A DNA stretch of 64,000 nt from UBA1100 sp964533265 (GTDB lineage Bacteria > Verrucomicrobiota > Verrucomicrobiia > Limisphaerales > UBA1100). The notes under the pieces were generated by a model. The model was not told the origin of the DNA. It saw only the letters and a program-made list of their open reading frames with translations, and did not search any database. The position numbers were made by a program, and so were the translations under genes. Below, one piece after another: positions 26,612 through 35,891 of the stretch. The stretch covers positions 62,001 through 126,000 of the forward strand of contig CAZHJW010000001.1 in the NCBI GenBank assembly GCA_964533265.1, read 5' to 3'. The number at the start of each line of letters is the position of its first letter. The stretch's first letter is position 1.

Positions 26612-27940
26612 ATGGCAGACACAACCCCAATTTATCTTGAAGAATTCAAGGCCTTGCACCCGGCTGACCTAGCAGACCGACTGCAGCGCATGCCCGCCGA
26701 AGAGGCGCGGCATATTCTTACTGAGTTGCCCGTAGAGGAAGCCTCCGCAGCACTGGCTGAACTTGATGACGAATGGATCAGTGCCGTGCTTGAGGGTTTT
26801 CCACAGGCGAAACTGGTGCCGCTTCTCAACGAAATGTACGCCGAAGAGGCTGCTGATGTTCTAGGAGAGATGCCGGAGGTGGATCGCGCCCGGTTGCTGC
26901 GTAAAATGGACAAGAATGAGGCTAGGGCAGCCCGCGACCTCCTGAAATACCCGGAAGACACGGCCGGCGGAATCATGAACGATCGGTTCGTTACGCTCCG
27001 GTCGCACCACACCGTTGGGGAAGCTCAACGCAGAATCCGGCGCAAGCACCGCGAACAATCCCCTACTGACATCAATTATCTTTTCGTCACCGACAAAGAT
27101 GAAAAATTGGTCGGGGTAGTATCAATCAGGGATTTAATTTTTTCGGATGACGAGGTTAAAGTTGCAGACCTAATGAATCGAGAGGTTAAGTATGTCCGTG
27201 TAACCGACGACCAAGAGGAAGTCGTTAGGAGATTCGAAAAATACCATTTCCTGGGCCTTCCGGTACTCGAGGAGGAGGGGCGACTAGTTGGCGTGATTCG
27301 AAGTGATGATGCACTTACTGTCGCAATTGAAGAACAAACCGAGGACATGCAGAAGATGGTGGGCCTGTCTGGTGAAGAGCGAGCCCTCACCCCCTGGAAG
27401 CAGTCCTTTGCTCGACGCCTTCCGTGGCTCTGCATCAATCTTCTTACAGCTTGCCTTGCTGGAGCTGTGGTTGGGTTTTATCAAGACACTGTAGCTCAGT
27501 TTGCTGTGTTAGCCATATTCCTGCCGATTATAGCCGGCCAGGGAGGAAATGCAGGCATGCAAACCGTAACCATTATCATTCGCGACATGGCATTAGGAGA
27601 ACTGTCCCCTGGCGATGGACGCAAAGCCTTGCTTAAAGAGCTTTTGCTAGGTTTATTAATTGGACTTGTTATAGGGCTAATCGTAGGGGTTGTTGGGTAT
27701 CTTATTGGCCCCATCTTCTCTGCGGACGCGGATATTGGCTGGAAGCTCGGCTTGGTGGCAGGCTTTGCCATGTTGTTAAACCTTGTGGCCGCAGCCATGT
27801 TTGGCGTACTGATCCCTTTTGCTTTAAAATTCTTCCGACTGGACCCGGCTCTGGCCTCCAGCATACTGATCACGACTGTCACCGATGTTGCCGGCTTTTT
27901 CTTCCTGCTGGCATTAGCAAGCTGGGTCCTTATCGGATAG
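26612..27940 (+). CDS. mgtE: Magnesium transporter MgtE
   Basis: Mg2+ channel/transporter, 442 aa. I take ATG 26612, which has GGAGG seven bases upstream, over TTG 26606. The N-terminal superhelical domain holds repeated LP(V/E)EEA and LGEMPEVDRARLL units (about 1-120). Two CBS domains follow (about 125-245), then five transmembrane helices with the conserved pore stretch around GQGGNAGMQT. Cytosolic Mg2+ binding to the N and CBS domains closes the channel in the family. Confidence 0.96.
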   Translation: MADTTPIYLEEFKALHPADLADRLQRMPAEEARHILTELPVEEASAALAELDDEWISAVLEGFPQAKLVPLLNEMYAEEAADVLGEMPEVDRARLLRKMDKNEARAARDLLKYPEDTAGGIMNDRFVTLRSHHTVGEAQRRIRRKHREQSPTDINYLFVTDKDEKLVGVVSIRDLIFSDDEVKVADLMNREVKYVRVTDDQEEVVRRFEKYHFLGLPVLEEEGRLVGVIRSDDALTVAIEEQTEDMQKMVGLSGEERALTPWKQSFARRLPWLCINLLTACLAGAVVGFYQDTVAQFAVLAIFLPIIAGQGGNAGMQTVTIIIRDMALGELSPGDGRKALLKELLLGLLIGLVIGLIVGVVGYLIGPIFSADADIGWKLGLVAGFAMLLNLVAAAMFGVLIPFALKFFRLDPALASSILITTVTDVAGFFFLLALASWVLIG

Positions 27941-27979
27941 AGACTTGACCGACTCCAAACCTCTGCACAATCTCCGCCC

Positions 27980-29254
27980 ATGAAGCATTGGATTCAAATG
28001 TCGCTGTTTATCATATTTACGATTTCAGCGGGCACGCTATCGGTGCAGGCCGCCGATAAAGAAAAGTCTACCCTCACGGTTGACAAAAACAGTTCGGCAA
28101 CAGTTAAAACTCAAGCAATCAAGGACTCCGTCCAGCAGTCAGCTTGGGTGCAAACTTTTGAAGCAAATCTAGGCCAAAAAATTCTCGGGATATCCGCATG
28201 GCAGTATTTAGCTGCCTTTCTGGCCATTCTTGCAGGCCTTGTGCTTAAACGGATTATTCTTAGTTACATCCAAAAAAAGGTGGAAGCCTATGTAAGTAAA
28301 ACTGAGGCGGAATGGGATGACGAACTCTTTAATGCGATCATCAAACCAGTTAACGCCTTTGTAATGATAGGGGCTGTACATATTGCCGCATTCCTGATCG
28401 TATTTAATCTGGCAAATTTCCCCACTGAATTAATCGGCAAAAGCTACTCAATCTTCCTCGGGCTAAGTGTTATTTGGCTGGTATACCGCCTTGTCGATGT
28501 TGCTGCACATTATGTTGATGAGCTTTTATCAAAAGCTGACGAAGGCTTGCGAGGCCAATTCACGCCCTTAATCAGGAGGGCTCTCCGCATTCTGGTGGTT
28601 ATTGTGGGGTCGCTAACTATCCTAGCAACTATTGGGATTAATATCACCAGCCTGGTTGCTTTAGGAGGCGTGCTTAGTTTGGCGTTTGCCATGGGATCCC
28701 AGGATTCAGTGGCTAATCTGGTTGGCACTCTCAACATTTTAACCGATCGACCGTACAAAGTAGGTGACTGGATTACTGTAGGGAGCACAATTGACGGGGA
28801 TGTAGAGGAAATCGGTTTCCGCTCCACCAAAATACGTATGTTTGATAAAACATTAATGAGCGTACCCAATGGGAAACTTGCCGGTGAGACCATCAAAAAC
28901 TGGTCTCGGATGCCAAAGCGTAGAATTAAGATGACCTTGGGATTATCTTACGACACATCTGCAAAACAAATGAAAGCAGCTTTAAAAGAGATTGAGAAGA
29001 TCCTGGAGGAAGATGAAGGTGTTGATCAGGAATACAAGTTGGTGCAATTCACTGACTTTGGGGCTAGTTCCATGGATGTATTTCTTTATTATTTTAGCAC
29101 AAGCACCGTATGGAAAGAATATCTAGATACTCGAGAACGTGTGAATTTAAAGATAATGGATAAAGTTGAAGAATTAGGACTGGAGTTCGCATTCCCGACC
29201 CAAACTTTACACCTCAAGGGTGACAGTCTAGGGGCATTAAAGGAGATGAGCTGA
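27980..29254 (+). CDS. MscS-type mechanosensitive channel
   Basis: Small-conductance mechanosensitive channel family, 424 aa. A signal peptide (about 1-25, ending VQAA) precedes a short periplasmic region, then membrane helices near residues 73-90, 125-145 and 155-175. The pore-lining TM3 region (LVALGGVLSLAFAMGSQDSVANLVG) leads into the MscS beta domain, and a C-terminal soluble domain with KGDSL near the end. It releases solutes on hypo-osmotic shock. It starts 39 bases after mgtE on the same strand. Confidence 0.92.
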   Translation: MKHWIQMSLFIIFTISAGTLSVQAADKEKSTLTVDKNSSATVKTQAIKDSVQQSAWVQTFEANLGQKILGISAWQYLAAFLAILAGLVLKRIILSYIQKKVEAYVSKTEAEWDDELFNAIIKPVNAFVMIGAVHIAAFLIVFNLANFPTELIGKSYSIFLGLSVIWLVYRLVDVAAHYVDELLSKADEGLRGQFTPLIRRALRILVVIVGSLTILATIGINITSLVALGGVLSLAFAMGSQDSVANLVGTLNILTDRPYKVGDWITVGSTIDGDVEEIGFRSTKIRMFDKTLMSVPNGKLAGETIKNWSRMPKRRIKMTLGLSYDTSAKQMKAALKEIEKILEEDEGVDQEYKLVQFTDFGASSMDVFLYYFSTSTVWKEYLDTRERVNLKIMDKVEELGLEFAFPTQTLHLKGDSLGALKEMS

Positions 29255-29339
29255 TCTTTCAATGAATATTCTGGCTAACAAAGAAAGCCTTTATATAATT
29301 AAACCCATGACAAGGAACAATACATTAACAGGGGTTTTT

Positions 29340-30212
29340 ATGCGCGTATCACTGGCATTCATAATGCTTATTACCATTCCGTTGATTGCAGCCGATAAAA
29401 AAGCTGAAAGAACATTTAATGACGCAGCCAAAGAACTGATAACAAGAGTCAGAGGGTTGGTCCCCGAAAACCGTGCGAAGGCGTTTGAAGAATATGCTAA
29501 GGGAGCGCAAGGACTCGCCAAAGAATTCCCTAAAGAAGTCGGTCCGCTCATAATGATGGCTGAAGCCAGTGGCCTGGTCGAGGACAAGAAACTTTCGGTC
29601 GATTTAGCCGCCATGGCGGAAAAAGGCGTACTCGTGATGCTTAAAAAAGACCCGAAGAACGCAGGCGCCAATGCTGCTTTAATGCGTATTGCCAGTAGTG
29701 CGGAACCGGAAAAGGCGAAAGCATTACTGCGGCAGATTGCTGAAAACGGGCCGGATCAAGAGGCTGCTCGCGCCAAAGGCCAGCTTGCGAAAATGGAAGC
29801 CCTTGGAAAGCCTTTGAATATATCATTCAAGTCTATTGACGGGAGGGCAGTCGACATGGACAAATTGAAGGGAAAGGTTGTCCTGATTGATTTTTGGGCT
29901 ACTTGGTGCGGTCCCTGTGTAGCGGAATTGCCAAATATTAAAAAAACCTACGCTAAATTTCACGAGAAGGGGTTTGAAATAGTCGGCATCTCATTGGATC
30001 AATCAAGAGATAAGCTCGCCAAATTTGTAGAAAAAGAGAAAATGGAATGGCCGCAACATTTTGATGGCCAAGGCTGGAAAAATGAATTTGCAGTAAAATA
30101 TGGCATTCAAGGAATACCCGCAATGTGGTTGGTTGACAAAAAAGGCAACCTCGTGGATATGAAGGCACGTAATGGTCTCGATGGAAAAATTGAGAAACTG
30201 CTTGGCGAATAA
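29340..30212 (+). CDS. Exported TlpA-like thioredoxin-fold protein
   Basis: Periplasmic thiol-disulfide protein, 290 aa from ATG 29340; the frame extends to 29262, but the signal peptide begins here (RVSLAFIMLITIPLIAAD). A helical N-terminal part of about 150 residues, of unknown role, precedes an AhpC/TlpA thioredoxin domain with the redox motif WCGPC (C190, C193). The cis-Pro region is GIQGIPAMWLVDKKG. It could reduce cytochrome or other exported thiols. A strong terminator follows. Confidence 0.9.
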   Translation: MRVSLAFIMLITIPLIAADKKAERTFNDAAKELITRVRGLVPENRAKAFEEYAKGAQGLAKEFPKEVGPLIMMAEASGLVEDKKLSVDLAAMAEKGVLVMLKKDPKNAGANAALMRIASSAEPEKAKALLRQIAENGPDQEAARAKGQLAKMEALGKPLNISFKSIDGRAVDMDKLKGKVVLIDFWATWCGPCVAELPNIKKTYAKFHEKGFEIVGISLDQSRDKLAKFVEKEKMEWPQHFDGQGWKNEFAVKYGIQGIPAMWLVDKKGNLVDMKARNGLDGKIEKLLGE

Positions 30213-30233
30213 TTAGGAATTTATCGCTTCCTC

Positions 30234-30255
30234 AGGCCCCTGCGTGGGGCCTTTT
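30234..30255 (+). terminator. Rho-independent terminator
   Basis: AGGCCCC (30234-30240), loop TGCGT, GGGGCCT (30246-30252), then TTT. The 7-bp GC-rich stem lies 22 bases after the stop of the thioredoxin-fold gene and ends that transcript before infA. Confidence 0.8.
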
Positions 30256-30312
30256 AATTTGCCTTTGCACTTGCCAACGGGCCACTCAAAAGTCAATGTG
30301 CGCCTTTTCCAG

Positions 30313-30531
30313 ATGCCTAAGGAAGAACCCATACAGCTGGAAGGCACGATCTCCCAAGTAATGCCAGGCACAATGTTTAAGGTGAAATTACCTAATGGAC
30401 ATGAAGTGCTTGCGCACATATCAGGCAAGATGCGCAAAAACTGGATCAGGATTGCTGAGGGAGATACAGTGAAAGTAGAAATGTCCCCATACGATCTCTC
30501 GAAAGCGCGCATAATATATCGTGCCCGCTAG
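30313..30531 (+). CDS. infA: Translation initiation factor IF-1
   Basis: 72-aa OB-fold factor that binds the ribosomal A site at initiation. Typical IF-1 features are EGTISQVMPGTMFKVKLPNG and AHISGKMRKNWIRI, ending in the usual KARIIYR. The start is ATG 30313; the open frame back to 30244 crosses the terminator. It is a single gene, not in a ribosomal operon, and shares the four bases CTAG (30528-30531) with the apaG stop on the other strand. Confidence 0.97.
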   Translation: MPKEEPIQLEGTISQVMPGTMFKVKLPNGHEVLAHISGKMRKNWIRIAEGDTVKVEMSPYDLSKARIIYRAR

Positions 30532-30923
30532 CAGTATCCGACTTCACTGTTGCCAGGAACCAGCAACTCAAATGCCGGGATGTCTATAACCACGGGGCTT
30601 CCCCCTTCTGTAAGACCCAAATAACTGCCTTGAGCTACTGCTTTAGGTGCGCGAATCATATGGTAGCTATTATAGCTGAAATTCTGCCCCGGTTGGAGCA
30701 CAGGAAATTCGCCAACAACACCGTCTGCTTCCACCGCAACAACCTCGCCTGTGGACTCTGTGACAACCCACTTGCGACCGCGAATAGTTATCGTTTCAAC
30801 GCCTTTATTCTTTATGCTAATGTAATAGGCAAAGCAATGAGGCTTGTCAGGAGGAGTCAGGACCTCAGCCTGATATTCTAATCGATCAACTGTAACAGTT
30901 ACCCCGTATGAATCAGCGTCCAC
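30528..30923 (-). CDS. apaG: ApaG-family protein
   Basis: 131-aa ApaG/DUF525 protein with an Ig-like beta fold. Family motifs are FAYYISIKNKG, RKWVVTESTGEV and GVVGEFPVLQPGQNFSYNS, all in their usual order. The start is GTG 30923. In enterobacteria ApaG is linked to Co2+/Mg2+ efflux and Ap4A metabolism, but its molecular role is unclear and I infer no more. It is convergent with infA. Confidence 0.95.
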   Translation of the reverse strand: MDADSYGVTVTVDRLEYQAEVLTPPDKPHCFAYYISIKNKGVETITIRGRKWVVTESTGEVVAVEADGVVGEFPVLQPGQNFSYNSYHMIRAPKAVAQGSYLGLTEGGSPVVIDIPAFELLVPGNSEVGYC

Positions 30924-30998
30924 CCCTGCGTTTATCTAAAAGAGAGCCAAGTATCAATCCAATCTCGACTTAAAGGCACTTTTTCCCTATAAAAAAGC

Positions 30999-32399
30999 AT
31001 GCGAGTACAATTCTGCGGGGCAACGCGCACCACCACCGGCTCCATGTTTCTGCTCGAAGTTAATAATCAACGCATTCTGCTAGAATGCGGTCTATATCAA
31101 GGGAAGCGATCCGAATCAATTGATCGTAATAAGAATTTCCCTTTCGATCCCAAGGATGTCGATCTCGCCATCCTAAGCCATTCTCATATTGATCATTGCG
31201 GGAATTTCCCAAATCTTGTCAAACAAGGCTTTAAGGGGAATATATTTTGCACCCACGCTACTCGAGATCTAGCCGGCATAATGCTGGAGGATTCCGCACG
31301 TATTCAGGAGCACGATGCGGAATATATATCGCGTAAACGAGCTAAGAAGGGCGAGCCCCCCGTGGAGGCTTTATATTCTGTAGAGGACGCAGCTGGAGCC
31401 ATCCGCCAATTTGTATCGCTAAACTACGATCGCCCAATGCAGATTGCTGATGGGGTATCTCTCGCTTTTTGCGACGCAGGCCACATCCTTGGGTCTGCGC
31501 AGGTTGTCCTCGATATAAAAGAAGATGGGCGTGAGATGCGTTATTTGTTCACCGGAGACGTTGGACGAGGCGGACACGCCATCCTTCGCGACCCGCAACC
31601 AATTCAGGATGTGGATGTGCTGCATATCGAAAGCACTTATGGAAATCGACTGCATGGGGATAAGGATATGTCCATTGTCGAAATCGCCAAAGGTATATTG
31701 GAAACCGCACATCGCGGTGGTAAAATCATCATACCTGCATTCTCGGTGGGACGAACACAGCTCGTTGTATATACGTTGCATCAACTTCATGAAAGCGGAG
31801 ACCTTCCAGATATCCCAATTTTCGTGGATAGCCCGCTTAGCGTAAATGCGACCGAGGTTTTCCGCCTTCATCCTGAGTGTTTTAATGAATCGATCTATTC
31901 CTTCCTTCGTGAAAAAGAAAATCCCTTCGGAATGGAAAACTTGCAATACATTCGACAGGTTTCACGCTCGATTCAATTAAACCAGTTGAAGGGACCCGCT
32001 ATTATTATCAGCTCTTCAGGCATGTGTGAAGGCGGCCGCATCAGACACCATCTCAAAAATAATATCGAAAACCCAAATAATCTGGTTTTATTCGTCGGTT
32101 ACTGTGCCCAGCACACTCTTGGTTCACGAATCGCAAACGGCGATTCGCCCGTCAATATTTTTGGTGAACCCTACGAGGTTAAAGCGCAAGTGGCTCGCCA
32201 TGATGCATTTTCAGGACACGCAGACCGCGATGAATTGGTTTCGCACGTCGAAGCATGCAGTGGGTCAATGAAGGACATCTATGTTGTTCACGGAGAAGAA
32301 GACAGTGCTATGGCTTTTGGGGAAACCTTGCAATCGGTTAAACCCGAAGCTCGGATAACAGTTCCTGAGTTGAAACAGAAATTGGACGTGCTCTATTAA
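30999..32399 (+). CDS. MBL-fold beta-CASP RNA exonuclease
   Basis: Metallo-beta-lactamase-fold nuclease with a beta-CASP insert, 466 aa, the size of the YSH1/CPSF-like bacterial group. Metal motifs are SHSHIDHCG (H61, H63, D65, H66), the His in DAGHILGSA, the Asp in FTGDVGRGG, and the C-terminal FSGHADRDEL and VHGEEDSAM. The beta-CASP part has IPAFSVGRTQLVV and SSSGMCEGGRIRHHL. It is likely to act in RNA processing. It stands alone on the plus strand before the TonB-like set. Confidence 0.93.
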   Translation: MRVQFCGATRTTTGSMFLLEVNNQRILLECGLYQGKRSESIDRNKNFPFDPKDVDLAILSHSHIDHCGNFPNLVKQGFKGNIFCTHATRDLAGIMLEDSARIQEHDAEYISRKRAKKGEPPVEALYSVEDAAGAIRQFVSLNYDRPMQIADGVSLAFCDAGHILGSAQVVLDIKEDGREMRYLFTGDVGRGGHAILRDPQPIQDVDVLHIESTYGNRLHGDKDMSIVEIAKGILETAHRGGKIIIPAFSVGRTQLVVYTLHQLHESGDLPDIPIFVDSPLSVNATEVFRLHPECFNESIYSFLREKENPFGMENLQYIRQVSRSIQLNQLKGPAIIISSSGMCEGGRIRHHLKNNIENPNNLVLFVGYCAQHTLGSRIANGDSPVNIFGEPYEVKAQVARHDAFSGHADRDELVSHVEACSGSMKDIYVVHGEEDSAMAFGETLQSVKPEARITVPELKQKLDVLY

Positions 32400-32449
32400 C
32401 AAGAAAAGATTGCGAGACCTGTAGGCCCCCATTCAACATCAATAGCTCC

Positions 32450-33487
32450 ATGCATCATAAGGCCGCAAACCAAGATTCATTAATGGGAAGCTCCCCTGTG
32501 GCTCTGGTGGCAACTGTAATCATACACAGCTCTATTTTTGCAGGGGTTGTATGGGGAGGATGGCTTGATACCGCTAAGGCATTCCCCTCTGAAAAACCCA
32601 AATATAGACTTGTCTCAGTTAACCTTGCCCCCGAGCCCTTAAAGAAGAATCACGAAATGGAAAATGAGTTTGTTCCGGTAACCCCAGAAACCCGAACTGA
32701 GAAGGCCCCCGTCAAAAAGACGCCTTATTATTCCAATGCCAACTCAATTGCTTCAAACCCAAGTCCTCCCGAGAAAGCACAGGATACACCACGTATTAAG
32801 GAAGGCATCATCATGGCTCCAGGAAGTTTCGATAGCCCAACACCTAGCCCTGCAGCAACAAGTGCTGCAATGAGTCGGCCTAGCCTCGGCCATATAAGGG
32901 CTTCTGCAAAAGCTAAGCCGCAGACTCTAGAGTCGAATATCACCACATTCGACCCCGTGACAATTAAGGAAAAGCAAACGAACCCCACAAAACCTAGCTC
33001 CTCAAGGCAGAACAGCATTTTGCGCCCCTCAATTCCTCGAAAAACGAATTCCGACCTACTTCCTGCCCTTCCTGAAAGGCCCAAAGCTCCTACTCTTCAA
33101 GAGGCAAAAGCCGGCCTTGGAAACCGTAGCATGAAGCAAGACGGAGGAGCAACGCGTCAAGGGCCCGCGGCTCTAGACGTTCGCCTTACTGGCTACGGCG
33201 ATTATGATGCGCGCTTCTTCGCGGCCATCAGTATCGCTTGGAGAAAACAGCTCAAGAGCCGGACATGGTCACCGAGCCAGGTAATAGTAGATTTTAGCTT
33301 ATTCCACGATGGAAGGATTGAAGACTTAACTGTTCGGGAAACAAATGCAGCGGCCATACTTCAATACTTTTGCCGAGAATCCATCCAGCAACCAGCCCCT
33401 TTCGAGCAATGGACGGAGGATATGCGCAAACAACTAGGCAATGGTCCTCGCCGCTGTAGAATTACATTTAATTATCTTGTCCGATGA
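32450..33487 (+). CDS. TonB/TolA-like energy-transducing protein
   Basis: 345-aa protein with one N-terminal membrane helix (about 17-38), a long Pro/Ser/Lys-rich region with low complexity (about 50-240) and a C-terminal globular domain (from about 245, GYGDYDARFFAAISIAWRKQ). The layout matches TonB/TolA, and the adjacent exbB and exbD genes support it. The C-terminal sequence looks more TolA-like than TonB-like, yet no tolB or pal is nearby. It overlaps exbB by ATGA. The outer-membrane partner is unknown. Confidence 0.75.
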   Translation: MHHKAANQDSLMGSSPVALVATVIIHSSIFAGVVWGGWLDTAKAFPSEKPKYRLVSVNLAPEPLKKNHEMENEFVPVTPETRTEKAPVKKTPYYSNANSIASNPSPPEKAQDTPRIKEGIIMAPGSFDSPTPSPAATSAAMSRPSLGHIRASAKAKPQTLESNITTFDPVTIKEKQTNPTKPSSSRQNSILRPSIPRKTNSDLLPALPERPKAPTLQEAKAGLGNRSMKQDGGATRQGPAALDVRLTGYGDYDARFFAAISIAWRKQLKSRTWSPSQVIVDFSLFHDGRIEDLTVRETNAAAILQYFCRESIQQPAPFEQWTEDMRKQLGNGPRRCRITFNYLVR

Positions 33488-34212
33488 TCACACTTAGAAC
33501 CTGCTTATTTCTGTGTTTTACGTTGCTGTTATTTAGCTGTTTTGAAACACAGGCTCAAAACTCTTTACCGAAGGCAGGATCTGAAGAAGCAGCAAACTCA
33601 AAACCCCCGCCTTCAACAATGAAGAACACTATAATAGGCGTGCTGATACTGACATCGATGATCAGTGTATTTCTTATCGTCGAACGCGGCCTCGCTCTTC
33701 GACGCGGGGCCGTAATCCCTTCGCGCCTGATAGAATTGCAAGGAGTCTGCAACTCTCAGGATAAGATATTAACACTACGCACAACTGCCAACAAGATCCG
33801 ATCGCCGTATGGCCAGCTGATAAGTTGTGCGATCGACCACCTTCATCTTCCAAGAAACGAAAACATGGAGCTCCTGCAAACTCGTGCAAGGGCCGAAATC
33901 TCTAAAATGGAGCGAGGAATTGTAATACTTGAAATTATCACCGGAGTGGCCCCTCTGTTAGGCCTCGTTGGAACCATTTTCGGGTTAATTACACTGTTCC
34001 GGGGAATGGGCGTGGAAGCAACGGTTGAGCAGACAGCCTTATTCTCAGAAGGAATTAGTATTGCTCTAAAGGCAACATTACTGGGTCTCGTGGTCGCCAT
34101 TCCTTCTTTAATTGGATGGAGCTATTTCAATAGAAAGGTGGAAACTCTTTCAATAGAAATGGAAAATCTATGTGACCAGTTTCTTCGCAGCCAGTATCCC
34201 CGTGCCGATTAA
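33484..34212 (+). CDS. ExbB/TolQ-family proton channel
   Basis: 242-aa MotA/TolQ/ExbB protein. A cleavable signal (about 1-25) and short periplasmic linker precede TM1 (TIIGVLILTSMISVFLIVERG, about 49-69). The conserved TM2-TM3 pair includes GVAPLLGLVGTIFGLI and EGISIALKATLLGLVVAIPSL, the family hallmarks. The extra N-terminal signal sequence occurs in a subset of ExbB proteins. It powers the preceding TonB-like protein together with the next gene, with which it forms a coupled operon. Confidence 0.93.
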   Translation: MITLRTCLFLCFTLLLFSCFETQAQNSLPKAGSEEAANSKPPPSTMKNTIIGVLILTSMISVFLIVERGLALRRGAVIPSRLIELQGVCNSQDKILTLRTTANKIRSPYGQLISCAIDHLHLPRNENMELLQTRARAEISKMERGIVILEIITGVAPLLGLVGTIFGLITLFRGMGVEATVEQTALFSEGISIALKATLLGLVVAIPSLIGWSYFNRKVETLSIEMENLCDQFLRSQYPRAD

Positions 34213-34213
34213 C

Positions 34214-34639
34214 ATGCAGTTTCGCACTACAAAAAAAAGGGCCACTCCTTCGGTTATTATCGTCTCGCTAATTGATGTATTGATGGTTGTGCTAATCTTT
34301 CTCGTTGTCACCACAACATTCAAAAACCGGGTGCCGGCCCTTGACATGGCGCTGCCCACGTCAAGCTATGCAGGGAGTTCTATGACTGAATCAGAGAACC
34401 CGCTTTTAGTCCGAATCCAAAAAACCGCCCCATATTTGCTCCTTAACAATAAGTCGGTTACAGCATCAGAGCTTCGCTCTGAATTTATACTCAGGATAAC
34501 TGAAAAACCATCGGTTAACCTAACAATTCAAGCCGATGAAAAGGCACCTTTTGGGGAGGTCGTCAATGTCAGAGACATCGCACAAGAAGCAGGCATCACG
34601 AACATCCATGCCCAAGTAAAGCTTCCCGAAAAGCGTTAA
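34214..34639 (+). CDS. ExbD/TolR-family protein
   Basis: 141-aa ExbD/TolR homologue from ATG 34214, one base after the exbB stop; the open frame back to 34172 is overlap only. The N-terminal helix contains the proton-coupling Asp in IVSLIDVLMVVLIFLVV, followed by a periplasmic domain with LTIQADEKAPFGEVVNVRDIA. It ends in a four-base overlap TTAA with argG on the other strand. Confidence 0.92.
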   Translation: MQFRTTKKRATPSVIIVSLIDVLMVVLIFLVVTTTFKNRVPALDMALPTSSYAGSSMTESENPLLVRIQKTAPYLLLNNKSVTASELRSEFILRITEKPSVNLTIQADEKAPFGEVVNVRDIAQEAGITNIHAQVKLPEKR

Positions 34640-35883
34640 GGTTTTTTCCTTCTATGCTTATTATTTTTTGCCTGAACCCTAGAGCGCACCTTCAGCCTGA
34701 GGGCGTTTAAGTTTATAAAGCCTGTTGCGTCGTCCTGATTATAGACTTCACTCGGGTCCGATTCCATTGTGGCGATATCAGGACTGTAAAGACTCACAGG
34801 CGACTTCCGACCAGCAGTGTAAAACGTCCCTTTGTAAAGTTTTAACCTGACTGTGCCGGTAACGTTTTTCTGTGTCTCGAGAACAAGCGCCTGCAAGGCT
34901 TCTCTTTCCGGGGCATACCAAAACCCATTGTAGACTAATTCAGAGTATTTTGGGATCAATGAATCACGGATATGCATCACTTCACGATCGACGGTTATGC
35001 TTTCCATTTGTCGGTGAGCAAAATGAAGTATCGTGCCGCCCGGAGTCTCGTACACCCCCCTGCTCTTCATTCCTACAAAACGGTTTTCGACGACATCAAC
35101 CCTTCCGATGCCATGTTTGCCTCCTAACCTGTTGAGTTTTTCCATTACTTTCAATGGCGAAAGCCGTCGGCCATTTACCGCCACGCAAATCCCTCTGTCA
35201 AATTGGAGGTTTACATATTCAGGCTTGTCTGGGGCGTCCTCTGGGGCGACTGACAACTTGAACATATCTTTATTTTTAGAGTTAAACGCATCGAACCAAA
35301 TATCTTCCAGTATCCCTGCTTCATAGGAGATGTGTAGTAAATTGCGGTCCATGCTGTAAGGTTTTTTAGCACTTGCCTCCACAGCAATCCCTTGGCACCG
35401 GCAATAGTGAATCATTTCTTTTCGGCCAGGAAATTGAGAGCGGAACTCCTTCATTCGCCAGGGCGCAATAATCTCAATGTGAGGAGCCAAGGCCGCAGTC
35501 GTTAGTTCGAACCGAACCTGATCATTTCCTTTTCCAGTAGCTCCGTGGGCAATTGCATGCGCCTTTTCCTTTATTGCAATTTCAACCATCCGTTTAGCAA
35601 TTAAAGGACGGGCAATGCTTGTACCTAAATAATATTGATCTTCGTAGATAGCGCCAGCCTGAATCATCGGAAAAATAAAGTCAGAAGCGAACTCTTCACG
35701 GAGGTCATCGATATACATTTTGGATGCCCCAGTTTGTTTTGCCTTTTGCCTCAACCCCTTAAGCTCTTCTCCTTGACCAATATCCGCACAGAAAGCGATT
35801 ATCTCGGCGTTATATTTTTCCTTTAGCCACGTCACCAAAACTGACGTGTCTAAACCTCCAGAATAGGCGAGAACTATCTTCAT
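34636..35883 (-). CDS. argG: Argininosuccinate synthase
   Basis: Condenses citrulline and aspartate in arginine synthesis; 415 aa from ATG 35883 (KIVLAYSGGLDTSV). The frame extends eight codons upstream to 35907, but the ATP pyrophosphatase loop SGGLDTS is expected right at the N-terminus. Other motifs are AHGATGKGNDQVRFE and GRVDVVENRFVGMKSRGVYE. The C-terminus has a Lys/Arg-rich tail. Eight bases separate the start from the stop of the DUF1015 gene, so they are probably cotranscribed. No argH is adjacent. Confidence 0.97.
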   Translation of the reverse strand: MKIVLAYSGGLDTSVLVTWLKEKYNAEIIAFCADIGQGEELKGLRQKAKQTGASKMYIDDLREEFASDFIFPMIQAGAIYEDQYYLGTSIARPLIAKRMVEIAIKEKAHAIAHGATGKGNDQVRFELTTAALAPHIEIIAPWRMKEFRSQFPGRKEMIHYCRCQGIAVEASAKKPYSMDRNLLHISYEAGILEDIWFDAFNSKNKDMFKLSVAPEDAPDKPEYVNLQFDRGICVAVNGRRLSPLKVMEKLNRLGGKHGIGRVDVVENRFVGMKSRGVYETPGGTILHFAHRQMESITVDREVMHIRDSLIPKYSELVYNGFWYAPEREALQALVLETQKNVTGTVRLKLYKGTFYTAGRKSPVSLYSPDIATMESDPSEVYNQDDATGFINLNALRLKVRSRVQAKNNKHRRKKP

Positions 35884-35891
35884 TGTTAAAT

